Shown in pieces: positions 12,024-23,488 of a stretch of DNA of 64,000 nucleotides. Positions within the stretch are counted from its first letter, which is position 1. The number at the start of each line of letters is the position of its first letter. Under the pieces are notes generated by a model. It was not told where the DNA came from and searched no databases. It saw nothing but the letters and a program-made list of their open reading frames with translations. The stretch is from Amphibalanus amphitrite (lineage: Eukaryota > Arthropoda > Thecostraca > Balanomorpha > Balanidae): the NCBI RefSeq assembly GCF_019059575.1, contig NW_024883476.1, positions 17,361 through 81,360 on the forward strand, written 5' to 3'. The position numbers were made by a program, and so were the translations under genes.

Positions 12024-12431
12024 GGTCAACCAAGGATCAAACACTGGTCGTTGCGGGGATCGGCTTCAGAGGGTCAAGGATGGCGTCTTGAATCGCTGTT
12101 CAGTCGACAGGCAACTGTATGACAACGCCATCCTTGTCAACCAGAGCGTCGACCGAAGTAGGGCGGCGTTGCGCGGACCTGGCCGCACCCGACCAACCGG
12201 TGGAGTACCTGACTCGGGCTGGGCGGAGACTACCTACATCACGACCTTTTGAACTTTGATCTCGTGGCGAGAAACAATATGACGTAAGGAAGTGTGTATG
12301 TGGCTGGCGGGGCCGAGGGTGAAATGCGCCACGTGTTTATCCTGCCGGATGACGACAGCGTCACCAACCTGTCAAAGAACGAGCTGGTGCAGCGCGTGAT
12401 GACTGCTATCTCGTCCCTAGAACCGGAGTAG
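12024..12431 (+). pseudogene. Decayed coding-like segment inside the transposon, unidentified
   Basis: The base composition rises and codon-like stretches appear after a CTGCAG that resembles a 3' splice site. One frame contains DQTLVVAGIGFRGSRM and, further on, another contains MRHVFILPDDDSVTNLSKNE ending at a TAG near 12431. The frames are not continuous and stops intervene. It may be remnants of the element's own transposase or a captured host exon. I do not recognise the family. Confidence 0.35.
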
Positions 12432-13221
12432 AAAAACGTGCGCAAAGCCCAAATGAAGCGAACCAAAACACAGACAGGACTGATAGCTTTTCGGTCGAGA
12501 ATGTTCTGAAGATGCTGATCAGTAGACCAATTGGTGACCGTTTTCGGTGGTACTATGGGATCTTGTGGTGTTCCAAAGCGACCTGCTTTGGGTGTGGACA
12601 TAAGTGGCTCAACCTGACAGGATTGATGTTTTAGGTAGCCGTGCTAATCATAAACCCTATATTGAGTGTATCTGTACAAATTTTGTTTATATTTATTTCA
12701 TGTATTTGGTTCGAAACCGAAAATTGCTCTCAGTAATTAGGCAACATCGAGACGTTGAGGTCATTCTCCAGACGTTTATTTGTTTTTTCTTACCTGTCCA
12801 CGGTATGTCTTATTGGTTAGGTCTGTTTCAAATATTATTAACTGCATGTTTTGCAAATACGTAGCCATATTGAATAAGAGACGTGTCCTAAAAGTGAGTA
12901 TTGCTTTGCATAGGATGTGAGCATCAACGACAGGGCTTTGTGATGGCAAATGTGTGGCAATTGCAGGGATCGTTGTGAAATGTGTTATGAATATCATCGT
13001 ATTATTTGCGACTGCAAGTACATCCGTGTATCATATTTTCATTCAAATTGTGCAATTTGTGCAACGGGCTGAGTGTATCGTTCGGCGAAATATCTCTTAC
13101 TGTACTCCACAGAAATGGGACGGGATACAGATGCGTAGAAACACATTCATGAACACGTGAAAGACGATATGTTAACTTTTTTTTACTCAAAATCAATACT
13201 ACAAAGCAGGGATGTGGGGCC

Positions 13222-13340
13222 GTGAAAATGTCAGACGGCTTCGGCTCCGGAGGAAAAAAATCGGCTCCAGCTCCGGCTCCGGCTCCGAGTAAAATGGTCG
13301 GGCTTCGGTTCCGGCTCCGACTCAGTACAACCCCTATACA
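13222..13340. repeat. GGCTCC-rich short repeat
   Basis: GGCTCCGGCTCC-like hexamers repeat on the plus strand within the long CAGT element. The segment resembles the short GGCTCC/GGAGCC modules common in invertebrate non-autonomous elements. Confidence 0.6.
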
Positions 13341-13569
13341 AAGGTCAGCACGGCTCCCTTCACGCATTCCCTCGAAGGCTTGCAGCTTTGAGCAGGGAGC
13401 CAGGGCGAGTGCTGAAAATCCCTGGTCTACCGTGGGAATAAGGTCTAGAAAAAAAATTACACGATCCTGTGCTGATAATATCTTCATGAATTTATTGAAT
13501 TTGCATTATTTGCACACAAGAAACATTCCATAAATCAATTTGAAGAGTTAAGTACGCCTGCAGAAAGTC

Positions 13570-13720
13570 AGTTTGCAGAATCAATATATTGATAAACCAG
13601 CTGATTTCAGAATCAAAATAATGATTAGCCAGCTGTTTGCGGAATCAAAATATTGATTCTCGCCGGGATTAGCCGCCGTGATGAATCAATATCTTGATTA
13701 TTTTTAAGACGCTTTCCTTA
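13570..13720. repeat. Subterminal AATCAAWATWTTGATT palindrome array
   Basis: Copies include GAATCAATATATTGAT, GAATCAAAATAATGATT, GAATCAAAATATTGATTC and GAATCAATATCTTGATT. Equivalent arrays occur in the short relative at 20.50-20.58 kb. Probable recognition sites for the mobilising transposase. Confidence 0.8.
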
Positions 13721-14639
13721 ACTAACCAAAGAGGTTAGGGCTATTGTTTCGTGCCTGGCGGGTAGCTTCAACGTTGTTCTTCATTTTGTGAAGAAGCTAT
13801 CTTGAAATTATAGCCGGTTGCTGAAGAATTGACGTTCCTGTGATGGTCTGCACGTATGCCCATATATGGTCAAAGAGAATCAATATTTTGATGCCTCCAT
13901 ATTTTGATTCCCACCGCCTAGTTTGCCCAACTGAGTTTGCAGGGAGCCACTTGAATGTTCTTTCTTCAACATTGACATGGTAATATATAAAATGAGTGTG
14001 ATAATGCTTTTTGCCACAAGTGATGTGTAATATTGATATGTCAGTTGTCAGCTACATCATCATATGTAGGTACTTATATTGATATTAATATTGATACTTT
14101 TGCCCGTCATCGTCAACAGATTCACTGGTCTCAAGTTGTCAGTATTGCGAGTTGGAGTGCATACCTACATCAATTGAAGGTCTTCCAACCAAGGTGAGCT
14201 GCTATACCCAAAGAGGCTTCTGGTATTATTATCAGTATACAAAAGGCCTGAATGCCAAATGGATTGTAGCCTGTAGGTTGATAGGCTGTAGCTTAGTAAG
14301 TTGGAGGTAGGTAGGTCGTTGTTGCTCTTTAAATCAATGTCATTTGCAATGCGCAACTTCTAAATGTCTTTGTATTCTTAAAATTAGTTTGTATTCAAAA
14401 AATGGATAGGTAGTGTAGCATTTTTTCTACGTAACAGTCAGATATTGTAGGTTTGACATCTTTTTGCCTCACCAACTTCCGCTGTCACCATAACAGGTGT
14501 CTCACATGCGGCCAACTGTTGATAGAAAGTTGCTTGACTCCATTCCTTGAGATGTTTGTATTAAATGGCATATGAAAGTCAAAAAAATATATTTATGCAC
14601 ATTTGCCGAGCTTAAGGATGCCAAATTATTGCTACCAAA

Positions 14640-14823
14640 TGACGTAATAGGAACAGCAGAGGTCCCAAAAAGTATACACAAGTTTAAGTCAAATATCTTG
14701 ACACCAGTGAATATTTTTCATTGAAATTTGGTAGATTTTTGTTCTTGATCTTTCTGAACCACGGGACATCACTTTTATGCCAATTCATTAACTTTTTTGA
14801 AAGTGGGGAAGGTCCCTTTAATA
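14640..14823. mobile_element. TTAA-flanked MITE, 5'-truncated copy
   Basis: This is the right part of the family described at 17118-17602. It shares GAATATTTTTC, ATGCCAATTCATTAACTTTT and a GGTCCCTTTAA end. The left TIR is missing. Confidence 0.75.
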
Positions 14824-15269
14824 GAATAATATCATCTGACCTAACCTTATACCTACTAACATACAACCCAGCAACCTACAACCTAAATCCTAAAAACGCA
14901 AACCTAACACAATGTGTAGCTCAAAGTGATATTCTTGTTAATATCTCAAGAACTGGATTCTAGAAACTGTTCGCAAAACTGTTGCCAGCATATGAGACGC
15001 CTGCTTTATGAATTGATAACCCAACTTCCTTTGAAAAGTTCCACCCATGGCCTAGTATGGTCAAAGGTTCTTTGTCAATTTGCTTCTTCGTTCAATAATT
15101 TGCTTCGCTTCATATAGGAGCTTTGCATACATAAAGCATCTATTGTTTTTGGCAATGGCTGGAAATGGAACAAAGTACTGTCTTGTTTGTATTGTGTACC
15201 TATGTATTATCCAATTAAAATGTAACATGAAGTGATTTTGATCATTTTCCAGCCCTGCATCTTGAGAAG

Positions 15270-16110
15270 AAAATCTGCATGTGGTAGCTCGGGCAGATTT
15301 TCTTCTCTTACATCTGCTTCCATGTCCCATAGCAGCATCTTACACTTTTCCCCACTCTTCCAATAGGGCACGCCACAGAGTATTGCATCTTACACCTCCC
15401 TTTTTGTCCCATGATAACACGTTAGTGGATCGTCTAACGGTAACACGGTGTCCGTGTCCCATAGAGCGCGCCAGCCGTGAGCAGCCAGCTGGTGCAGAGG
15501 GCACATCAGGAGAAGCCGTCCTGGCTCATCACACAACGGCCTTGCCGTCCGCTGCCGGTTCCGTGTTGGAACCCGGAGCGCTGGAGTGGCCTCCGCGCGC
15601 ATCTCCGAACCTCTCCAGCCGCATCCAGTCACCGGGACCGCGGCCGCCTATGAGAACATCATTAGAGAGCAGAAGGAGCTGCGCGCATGGCTGCAGCAGT
15701 TCATGGGCGGCGGCGCTGTGGACTCTGCCGAGCACGAGAAGCTGTGCTCGGCGCTGGTACAGCTCGAGAATCACTTCTGTGAGAGGAGGCTCTGGAGCGC
15801 GAACTGACCACGCTAAACGAGGGCCGCCAGCAGCTTGCCCAGCTGTAGCAGCTGGTGTCGCAGCCGATTGTTGGCCAGCAGCCGGCGGCGGCCGCTCCTT
15901 CCGTGGCGGCCCCGGACAGCGGCACCAACTCTCCGACTGCCCCGCCCGCCGTCCGTCCGCCCTGGCCGAGGTGGCGCGCTAGCAGACCGCCCAGCGGATA
16001 CTGTCGCTGATCGAGCAGATCGGCGCCAGCGAGTACGTGGACGGACAAGCGGCTCCGCTGCACGTTTGCGAGCACTGCGGCGCCCGCGGTAAGCGCGTCC
16101 CATAATAGTT
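15270..16110 (+). pseudogene. Degraded coding-like region (coiled-coil and Cys-x2-Cys remnants), unidentified
   Basis: Plus-strand GC content and codon pattern look coding. One frame (15586-15807) includes AYENIIREQKELRAWLQQF and a predicted coiled coil. A second frame continues with ERELTTLNEGRQQLAQL and then meets a TAG. A third ends in VCEHCGARG. A single protein would need at least two frame changes and would cross stops, so this looks like a pseudogene or an old exon set. I do not recognise the family. Confidence 0.35.
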
Positions 16111-17117
16111 GGACCAGACTGTGTAAAACCGCCTATATTAAACTGTTTCAGTGTCTGACACTGTGTGATGGGGCCGGCTGCGTCCCCGACTGGGCGAGTG
16201 AACGATTCGCCTCCGCAGCGGGGCATATATTGCTCAAAATGGTGGGCGAGTCGTCTTCAGCGAGTTTCGAGGAAATTATTAGCGTGTTGCCATGTTGGGG
16301 GCGGATCGGCGTCTGTCTGGGTGGTTATGTTTGGAATTGTTTCATTGTTTATTTTATATCACAGTGCATGAATTTCTTGGTGATAAACATATGCACCGTG
16401 TACTTCATCAGCGACGCCACGACGCACCTGAACGTGCAGTCAGCGGCCGGCTGCGTCCCTTTCCTACCCCACCCGCCAAAATTTCTGAAAATGTGTGCTT
16501 TTGTCCGGTCGGAAACAATCCTTGCTTTTACAAAATTTGTGATTTATTCATAATTCATGGCCAGCAATAGCATAATTACCTATTCATTAGTAGAATAACA
16601 GCTGTTGGAATTTGCATCGCAGCTATCAGAGCGATTCCGGTTAAACTTCAAACACTTGTCTCAAACGATCTCAGATGTGCGGACTAGCAAATAAAGCAAC
16701 GACACACCTTCGTGGCATTCTTTGAGTAGCACGTATTACGACGAAAACAATTGTCAAGGCGTTGTCATCTGTCGCTGTGTTCAGTGTTCACTATATTCAG
16801 GAGATATTGCCATCGCAGAACTTGGCGCTCGACGATCTTGGAAATCAGCATCTCCGAATCAGTATCTCTTATACGGCGCGCGCGCGCAGTTATCACTCGG
16901 CCGGCCGGCTCGCGTACAAAGCCTCAATGTAACAGCTACTGTTCTACGTCTTAACCGCCTTTTGACCCTGTGCTGTTGTATTATCGTAAATTTGAAAGCA
17001 AACAAACTTAAATCAAGACACTCAGTCAAAGCACGCAATAAAATCATTAGAAAAATAAATTATACCTTTTTGATATCACTATCACTTCCCTTTAATTTGT
17101 CTAAAACACGTACGATT

Positions 17118-17602
17118 TTAAAGTGACCATCCCACCTTAACATTAGTTTTGAGTTGAGATAGCCAAATTGGTGGCCATGGCCTGCAAATACCGGTTTGGG
17201 CACTCACAACATCGAAAAATGCTTTAATTCGGAGATATGGAATTTCAAACTTGCAGTTTTCGGATTCTAAGGGGCTAATGCATTGAGATGCCCCCTTAGA
17301 ATTTGTGACGTCAGCGGTGATCTAACGATTTTAAAACCTTATACTAACATCTTTGTAAAGCAGTGTTGGTATATGCTATTTGCGCGCAACATCTGCCGCG
17401 AACGCCGCACTTCCAAAATGAAGTCGCTAGGAACAGCGGAGATCCTAAAAAAGTAAACAAAAGTAAAAGTCTAATAGCTTGAAAACCGGTGAATATTTTT
17501 CGGTGAAATTTGGTAGATATTCGTTTTTGCTCTTTCTGAATCGAGCGACATCACTTTCATGCCAATTCATTAACTTTTTTGAAGGTGGGAGGGTCCCTTT
17601 AA
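17118..17602. mobile_element. TTAA-flanked MITE, full copy (485 bp)
   Basis: TTAA lies at both borders (17118-17121 and 17599-17602). The inverted ends resemble AGGGACCCTCCCACCTT, with this copy's left end diverged (AGTGACCATCCCACCTT). Full relatives lie at 32228-32702 and 55038-55522. A TTAA target fits piggyBac-like or Kolobok-like mobilisation. There is no ORF of note. Confidence 0.9.
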
Positions 17603-17889
17603 GGGCGCCGGCAGCCGCCATCGACAACCCAAGTCGGGGGCGAATGGGCCGCGCACACGGACCGACACGGCTAGAGGTCACGGGGTCACCATGTCACGCC
17701 GCCGCCGGAATCGAGCTACCCGCGCCATATTCATAACGCACTGAAGACCTTCAATCGGTCTATGACGTGGCAGTACGCTGCTGACTGCGTACCGACCGCT
17801 ACCGCCACCTATCCTCTGGTCGAAGAGGAGCACAGCGCTCACAGCGACCTCTACAGTGACGAGCGCCCACACGACTCAGCGAGGCAACC

Positions 17890-18274
17890 CTCACTGCTCA
17901 CCGGCATTTACAACCCAAAGCGACGAGCGCAGCGCCTGCAGCCGGGTGTGGCCGGACGCGTCGAGGGACGCCGCCAGGCCGGTCATCTGCGCCGTCAGAC
18001 GGAACGGCACGAGCAGCAGGCTGATGAGTGGTGGCCGAGCCGCGAACACGTGTCCTGTCGATTCCGATCAGCTGCAGCTGCACGTCAGTGGCGCCGCTCT
18101 GAGTCCCATGTCGCTTCATCTGCTCCCACTGAACAGCTCGCGCGTCTCGGCGCACTACTGCTCGAAGTCGGGGAACGTCGAGCTGATGAACTGGTTCAGC
18201 GTGCTGGTGTGCTCGAGCCAGTCGATGATGGCCAGCTTGGGGTGGACGGTGGTGAGTGCCAGCCGGCGGTCGCC
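17890..18274 (-). pseudogene. Possible DNA-PKcs-like PI3K-related kinase fragment, broken
   Basis: In one minus-strand frame, 18155-18274 encodes 39 residues including PKLAIIDWLEHTSTLNQFI before a TAG. The same frame, after more stops, encodes LLLVPFRLTAQMTGLAASL at about 17950-18020. In DNA-PKcs kinases a WLE-N/H-T segment precedes a PFRLT segment, but about 110 residues apart. Here the gap is about 50 codons with stops and no HRD-type catalytic loop. If real, this is a deleted pseudogene. The assignment rests on two short motifs and could be wrong. Confidence 0.3.
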
Positions 18275-18419
18275 AACCCCCGGCTCCGCGGTCAGCGCAC
18301 CGTTTACAACGGAAAGGCTGCTGCACACGCTGGTTGGTGCTCGTCAGCCACCTGCAACATGCGTGCATTACATGTATTACATTTAATTGCATTCTAAAGA
18401 CCTTATAAGCTGGAACACA

Positions 18420-19868
18420 ATTAGCACAACTGAAACACAATAAAAAATGTGAAATGTTTGCTTCAAAACTTGAGTTTGACTGAAAACAACCAGTGCCTGT
18501 AATCAACTATGGCAGTAAGACTGTTACAGTCTGTTTAAAATGCCAGCCTGTTTAATTTGTTAGCTTCATGTCAACAAATGTACCAACCTACAATCTAATG
18601 ACAAACGGTACTAGATCTTTGAATGCACCAACAACGTTATCACGTTTTGTTAACTTCTTCCCCAATACATCACTGTAATACAGCCATACAACTAATGACT
18701 AGACATGCAAATGTTTTTCTTGGTAAAATTTGAAGTGGAAAATTGCTCTCAAAAGCCAGAGATTAGTGCAAAATGATTTTATTTAAATGTTTGCCTGTTC
18801 CCTCCCAAATCAACAAATTATGGGAAACTGCCTACCATACCTACCCTAGGTAATAAAGTATAGGTACATGGTCTCACCTCTTGCAATATGGACAACATTG
18901 TTGACAAATAACTTCTAAACTTCGTCTCTGTTGTAGAGGCCAGCCAGGCAGCCTTCCAAGTTCCACTGCTACTGCTGCTAAAGGCCCTCCAGTCTTCCTT
19001 TCAGCAGCTGGAAAATAGGATTAAGGATATTAATAACAACCTTACTTTGGCTCTTGGCAATCTTATAGCTTAGCTAGTGGCTCCAGTGCTGCCACCTGTT
19101 TGTGAAGTCACCAGACTCGCCAGTTCTGAAGATATCTATACAAAATTCACCAAAAGCTGCAGTAGGTTGTAGGTTTGTAGGTTGCTGGGTGGTAGGTTGG
19201 TAGGTGGTAGGTTGTAGGTTATAAGGTAAAGTTGGGTCAAGTTAGATGAGGCATGTTTTGTTCTGTTAGACTATTTGATGACTTTTCTAAGCAAATTTTG
19301 TGTAAATATCTCAAGAACTGACAAGTCTGGAGACTTTTTGCACAAACGGGTGACAGCACCTGACTGAGCAGTATCCGTACTTACTACAGGCAAAATACCT
19401 GTACAGTGTACTTTGTCAATAGAAATATTCATGGGGATTTTGACAAAAGACACAGCAATTCAAATTACCAATGAGTCATTGCAAATGCTTTTATGGGATC
19501 AGAATGACAAACACTTTTTAGTCCACTTTTGTATTGACATAGCCTGAAATAGTTTCATCATCCTTATACTCAAAACCATTCATGTTGCCACCCTGACCTT
19601 GGCAGAAGATTGAGTTGTTAATTCATGGTACATAGATACTTTGCATTGCTGCATCAACTATGCCGTAACAGTAACACATGAACACTGACACCAGTTGCTG
19701 TGGATTACCCAGTACCCACATCATCAATTAGCAAAAGCTGTGTGAGGCAAGTGATGTAATACTCACATTTCAGTAGTCAGAACTAGCCGCGTCGCACTCG
19801 TTTTTGCAGCTTGAACTAAGGAGAGGCGCTATGCCTTCTAACCAAACTGAAACTCAAACTCAACAAAG
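18420..19868. other. Intergenic, AT-rich; small GTAGGTT repeat only
   Basis: No coding frame or element end is recognised here. A short GTAGGTTG/TAGGTGG-type tandem tract lies at about 19160-19222. Confidence 0.5.
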
Positions 19869-20802
19869 CAGTTGGGCAAACTAGACTTTTGGAATCAAAA
19901 TATGGAGGCATCAATAATTTGATTCTGGTGGGAGGAGCCATGACCAAATATGGGCATGGAATCAATTTTTTGATTCATTTGGGTACACTTTTGACTTCAA
20001 ATGAATCGTTGCGGTTGAAAAAAGGCCCATGACGGTGAGATTTTTCTTTTAAAAGGTAGAAAAATGTGGTAGGTTTGCAAAAAGTGTTACCTCAAAGCTA
20101 AGAAATTGTCCCTTTGGCCTTGTGAATGGGAAAAAGACCGAGCCACTGTCCATCACGTAAAAGCTGTTTTGAGGAAATCACACTGTATGTTATTTTTGTA
20201 TCATGAATCACATTCTAACCAATCAGTATTTGTGTAAAATGGCAAAATGAAATTTTTAAACCCCTAATTATCATTGTTGTAGTGCTTTTATATTATTTAT
20301 ATGGTTTTTACCTGTTGCTTCAGTTTTTGTATTCTTGACATTTAAAAATTGTGAATTGTTATCAACTGTAGTGAAGGTAAAGTACAACAATGCTATAGGT
20401 ATCAGTTGTGGTGATGAGGATACCACTAAATGAGAATAATAGCAAGATAAATACTGTATTCTTGCAAGTCATTGTTGCCTATCTGTTAACATTACCTGTG
20501 AATCAAAATAATGATTAGCCAGCTGATGGGGAATCAATATTATGATTATCTGTTTAAAGTGAATCAATTCCTTGATTGCCTTTCACTACCTATAGAATTC
20601 AAATTGTTATGATAGGAGCAATATTATTTTGCTTAGGAGATAGTTCAAGCATTTCTGTTCAAGATCAGGCATGCTCCTTCTTCAAACACTCTCTTATTTT
20701 TATGTGATTGGTAAGTTAGAAATGGTCTGCATTTATGCCCAAAAGGAATCAATCTTTTGATGCCTCCATATTTTGATTCCAAAGGTCTAGTTTGCCCAAC
20801 TG
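19869..20802. mobile_element. CAGTTGGGCAAACTAG-ended TIR element, short copy (934 bp)
   Basis: The same inverted ends as the 10.2-13.9 kb element, with the AAAG target duplication on both sides (19865-19868 and 20803-20806). The mirrored subterminal GAATCAAAATATGGAGGCAT is present at both ends. No coding capacity; a non-autonomous derivative. Confidence 0.92.
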
Positions 20803-21371
20803 AAAGGCCAAACCTTGGGCAGCAGCTTATTATTGTTTCGCTGCGACGCTCTCATCGTTTGGACACATCAAAACATAAATCAAACACTGAAACATATATA
20901 TCAGAAACAAATGAACACCCAAGCAATCAATGTACAAAAGGGATTTATATATATCAATATCCTGAACCTAATTCAGCCGGCCAAAATGAATGCAGTAGTT
21001 TCTCTATGGCCTTGGACGATTGTTTTTGTTTACAATTCCTAATGCAAGAATAGCAAATAAATTTTTGTCTGATTACCTATTGATTATTGTTTTAAACATC
21101 ACATTTAATTTTATCATTGATGAATTAAAATAATTAAGTCATTTCATGCTAATACTTTGATAATTCACAGAATTAAAATATTTATTAAAGTTCTGTTGGT
21201 AGTAAAATGCAATCAAAGCAAGCAGAAAACTACAACTGCCGAAATTTATGCCCTCCGAGCTTTATGAAACCGCTCCCTCAGTGTGGTTGTAGTTTTGAGG
21301 GGTGAGAAATGCACCTAGGTGTAAATTACTACCAAACCTTTATGAAATCGGCCGCAGGTCGCGGGTTAATA

Positions 21372-21653
21372 ATAGCCGTTTTCACGACGGCCATCTGGTA
21401 CAAATTTGGTGCACATCTGGTACAGATTAGGTGCAGATTTGGTCAAATCAGGTTCAGTGGGTCTCTTAGCAGCTATCAGCTAGGGGTGCACTAATTGCTT
21501 ATATGCCTGCTTTGTCATATTACCATAGAGCATCATCGATTACACACTGAAGTAAATTCATAAAATGAATATATTTGCTGTAAAAGAAAGTAGGTGCAGA
21601 TTTGGTCAAATTAAGTGCAAATTCGCCGGATAGCCCGTCGTGAAAACGGCTTA
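21372..21653. mobile_element. Small MITE with AGCCGTTTTCACGACGG ends (about 280 bp)
   Basis: AGCCGTTTTCACGACGG at 21374-21390 is mirrored by CCGTCGTGAAAACGGCT at about 21635-21651. AGGTGCAGATTTGGTCAAAT is repeated inside near both ends. The flanks are AT-rich, so I could not fix the target duplication. Confidence 0.7.
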
Positions 21654-21683
21654 TATTGACCATATTTAGATGAAGTTCATGTC

Positions 21684-21740
21684 GTGGTCAGGTCAGGATA
21701 GGATTAAATGAGGTCAAATTTAGAAGTTGATTCTTTAGAC
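21684..21740. promoter_or_regulatory. AGGTCA half-site cluster upstream of the fibrinogen-domain gene
   Basis: GTGGTCAGGTCAGG and GAGGTCAAATT lie about 510-570 bp upstream of the chosen start codon. AGGTCA is the half-site bound by many nuclear receptors. The sequence context matches the AGGTCA-rich repeats elsewhere in the window, so this may simply be a repeat fragment. Confidence 0.35.
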
Positions 21741-22103
21741 CCAAAAACGTGTCTATCTGAAACAATGTGTCACGACAAATATCGGTATAGGTACACCAAG
21801 AAGCAAGACCCTATATACCCCCCCCCCCCAAGAAGTTGGTATACGAGTGGCATTTCTAGCTGTATGTAAGTTTTGTCGTTGCAGCCTGAGTTCGCGACCG
21901 TTGCTTGTATCGGACACAGTGCGAACGCCGAACATGGTGATGCTGTAAAAAAATTACCACGGTCGTCAATGGCGCCGACTAGACAATAGGTACGTGTACA
22001 CATGAACGGGTTAATGGATGCGGCTGCCATGAGGAGGAGGAAGGCCCCTGCAACAGAGCGGTCAGGGGCCACTTGAAATGTTTATCGCTGAGTTTATCGC
22101 TGT

Positions 22104-22110
22104 GTCAGTC
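22104..22110 (+). promoter_or_regulatory. Possible initiator (TCAGTC) for the fibrinogen-domain gene
   Basis: GTCAGTC matches the arthropod initiator consensus TCAGTY about 150 bp upstream of the chosen ATG. A TATATA lies at 21812-21817, too far upstream to pair with it. Weak evidence. Confidence 0.25.
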
Positions 22111-22255
22111 ACGGGACCGGGCCGTGACGCCGGATGCGACGCTTCTGATAGAGGCCAATCGCACCGAGCTCTGCAGACGTTCTGCCAGCTCCGAGCCGTC
22201 AGTTCGAGGTCGGCAGTCGGCGCTGGAGGTTTGCTTTCTCTGCACCAGTGTCAAC

Positions 22256-23488
22256 ATGTCGGCCCTCAGCGGCAGAGTGGCGACGTTCCTAGCTTTGAAC
22301 ACGCTGATCGTGACGGCTGGCTGTGCCGAGGGCAAGTCCATACCGCTGACAAAGTTCATAAAGCTGGCGGTGCACTCTGAGCTGCAGCCAATCATCAGCC
22401 AACTGCAGTCGGGACAAGAACAGCTGGAGATCAGGCTGGAGTCGAGGATGGCGACTTTAGAACGCAGAATCGAGTCACAGTTGGAGTCCATCGAAGACAG
22501 GCTGACTCTGCTCAACTCCCGAATGGAGGAGCTGACCGGCCGACTGGACGGCCAGCAGACTCAGCTAGACGAGGTCATCACACAGCTGATCGGCCAGAAC
22601 TCCCAGCACGACGAGAACACTGTCACAGGGAACGAGCACACAGAACGACTGAGAGCTATCGCTATCACCATGGAAAAGTATAATACAGAAATGCGTAAAT
22701 TGGCTACGAGGCTCGACAGTCAGCAGTCACAGCTGAACAAACTTAGCAGTCTACTCAGCGAACAAAAAACCATGGACGGCGACGTTGCAGTGACTATGAA
22801 TAACGATACAGTGAAGCAGAAACACCCACGTGATTGCAGCGACCTGCCTGCCGGCTCCCCATCTGGAGTTTACCTCATTCGGCCCAGTGTTGACAGTCAA
22901 CAACGATACGTCGAGGCGTTCTGCGATATGGAAACTGCCGGAGGGAACTGGACGGTGATCCAGCGGAGAAACGACATCCAACCCCGCCAGAATTTCTTCC
23001 TCGGATGGTCGGCTTATAAGAAAGGATTCGGCAACGAAACCCAGGAATTCTGGTGGGGCTTGGAAAAGATAAGGCAGCTGACGTCGTCAAAGGACCGACG
23101 GTACGAGCTCCGTATTGACCTAGAGGCGTTTAACGGCAGGCAGGCATACGCTTTGTATCAAGGATTCGCCATCTCTTCTGAACTGGATGGCTACAGATTG
23201 AGGATTTCCAACTACTCGGGAAATGCCGGGGATGGTCTGCAGTATGGCGTCAATGAGAAGTTCTCGACCTATGACCGTGACCAGGACGGCTCGTCGTACT
23301 ATAACTGTGCACGACGCGTCCAAGGGGCCTGGTGGTTTGGTAGGGTGTGCGGATACAGCACCATGAATGGGCCGTACCAGGACAGCCGTAGCAGCGACTG
23401 GGCTGGAATATGGTGGGTCATGTGGAGGGGACTGGACTCACCAAAGAAGACCGAGATGAAAATCAGGCCAACAGCCCAACATAGGTGA
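22256..23488 (+). CDS. Secreted coiled-coil plus fibrinogen C-terminal domain protein (FReD lectin-like), single exon
   Basis: Predicted 410 residues, probably a secreted carbohydrate- or acetyl-group-binding recognition protein of the FReP/ficolin/tachylectin type. I chose the ATG at 22256, not the in-frame one at 22073, because it starts a good signal peptide (MSALSGRVATFLALNTLIV, ending near AGCAEG). Residues about 45-165 are Gln/Glu/Leu-rich with coiled-coil spacing, which suggests oligomers. The fibrinogen domain spans about 193-410, from DCSDLPAGSPSGVYLI to GIWWVMWRGLD and TEMKIRP. A calcium-site motif DRDQD is at 340-344, followed by YYNCA. The usual C-H-x-S-N-L-N-G near the ligand pocket reads CGYSTMNG, so ligand preference may differ. 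The gene has no introns, unlike the neighbouring protease, so it may be a retrogene or belong to an intronless FReD expansion. Confidence 0.93.
   Translation: MSALSGRVATFLALNTLIVTAGCAEGKSIPLTKFIKLAVHSELQPIISQLQSGQEQLEIRLESRMATLERRIESQLESIEDRLTLLNSRMEELTGRLDGQQTQLDEVITQLIGQNSQHDENTVTGNEHTERLRAIAITMEKYNTEMRKLATRLDSQQSQLNKLSSLLSEQKTMDGDVAVTMNNDTVKQKHPRDCSDLPAGSPSGVYLIRPSVDSQQRYVEAFCDMETAGGNWTVIQRRNDIQPRQNFFLGWSAYKKGFGNETQEFWWGLEKIRQLTSSKDRRYELRIDLEAFNGRQAYALYQGFAISSELDGYRLRISNYSGNAGDGLQYGVNEKFSTYDRDQDGSSYYNCARRVQGAWWFGRVCGYSTMNGPYQDSRSSDWAGIWWVMWRGLDSPKKTEMKIRPTAQHR

Larger units (their letters stand above)
10184..13933. mobile_element. CAGTTGGGCAAACTAG-ended TIR element, long copy (3750 bp)
   Basis: The inverted ends read CAGTTGGGCAAACTAGGCGG (10184-10203) and its complement (to 13933). 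The subterminal sequence is also mirrored, with GAATCAAAATATGGAGGCAT and GCCCATATATGG. AGTT flanks both sides, a 4-bp target duplication. A shorter relative with the same ends lies at 19869-20802. The interior holds decayed coding-like DNA (12.02-12.43 kb) but no intact transposase, so this copy looks non-autonomous. Confidence 0.88.

Noticed and set aside
15813..16226. Minus-strand 137-codon ORF
   Set aside because: GC-rich shadow of the plus-strand decayed coding region; arginine-rich composition typical of chance frames.
19160..19222. GTAGGTT repeats as interstitial telomere sequence
   Set aside because: Units vary (GTAGGTTG, GGTAGGTGG) and do not form the arthropod TTAGG repeat.
22073..22255. 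N-terminal extension of the fibrinogen-domain ORF starting at the upstream ATG
   Set aside because: The added 61 residues are basic and Ser-rich with no domain, and would bury the signal peptide that begins at 22256.
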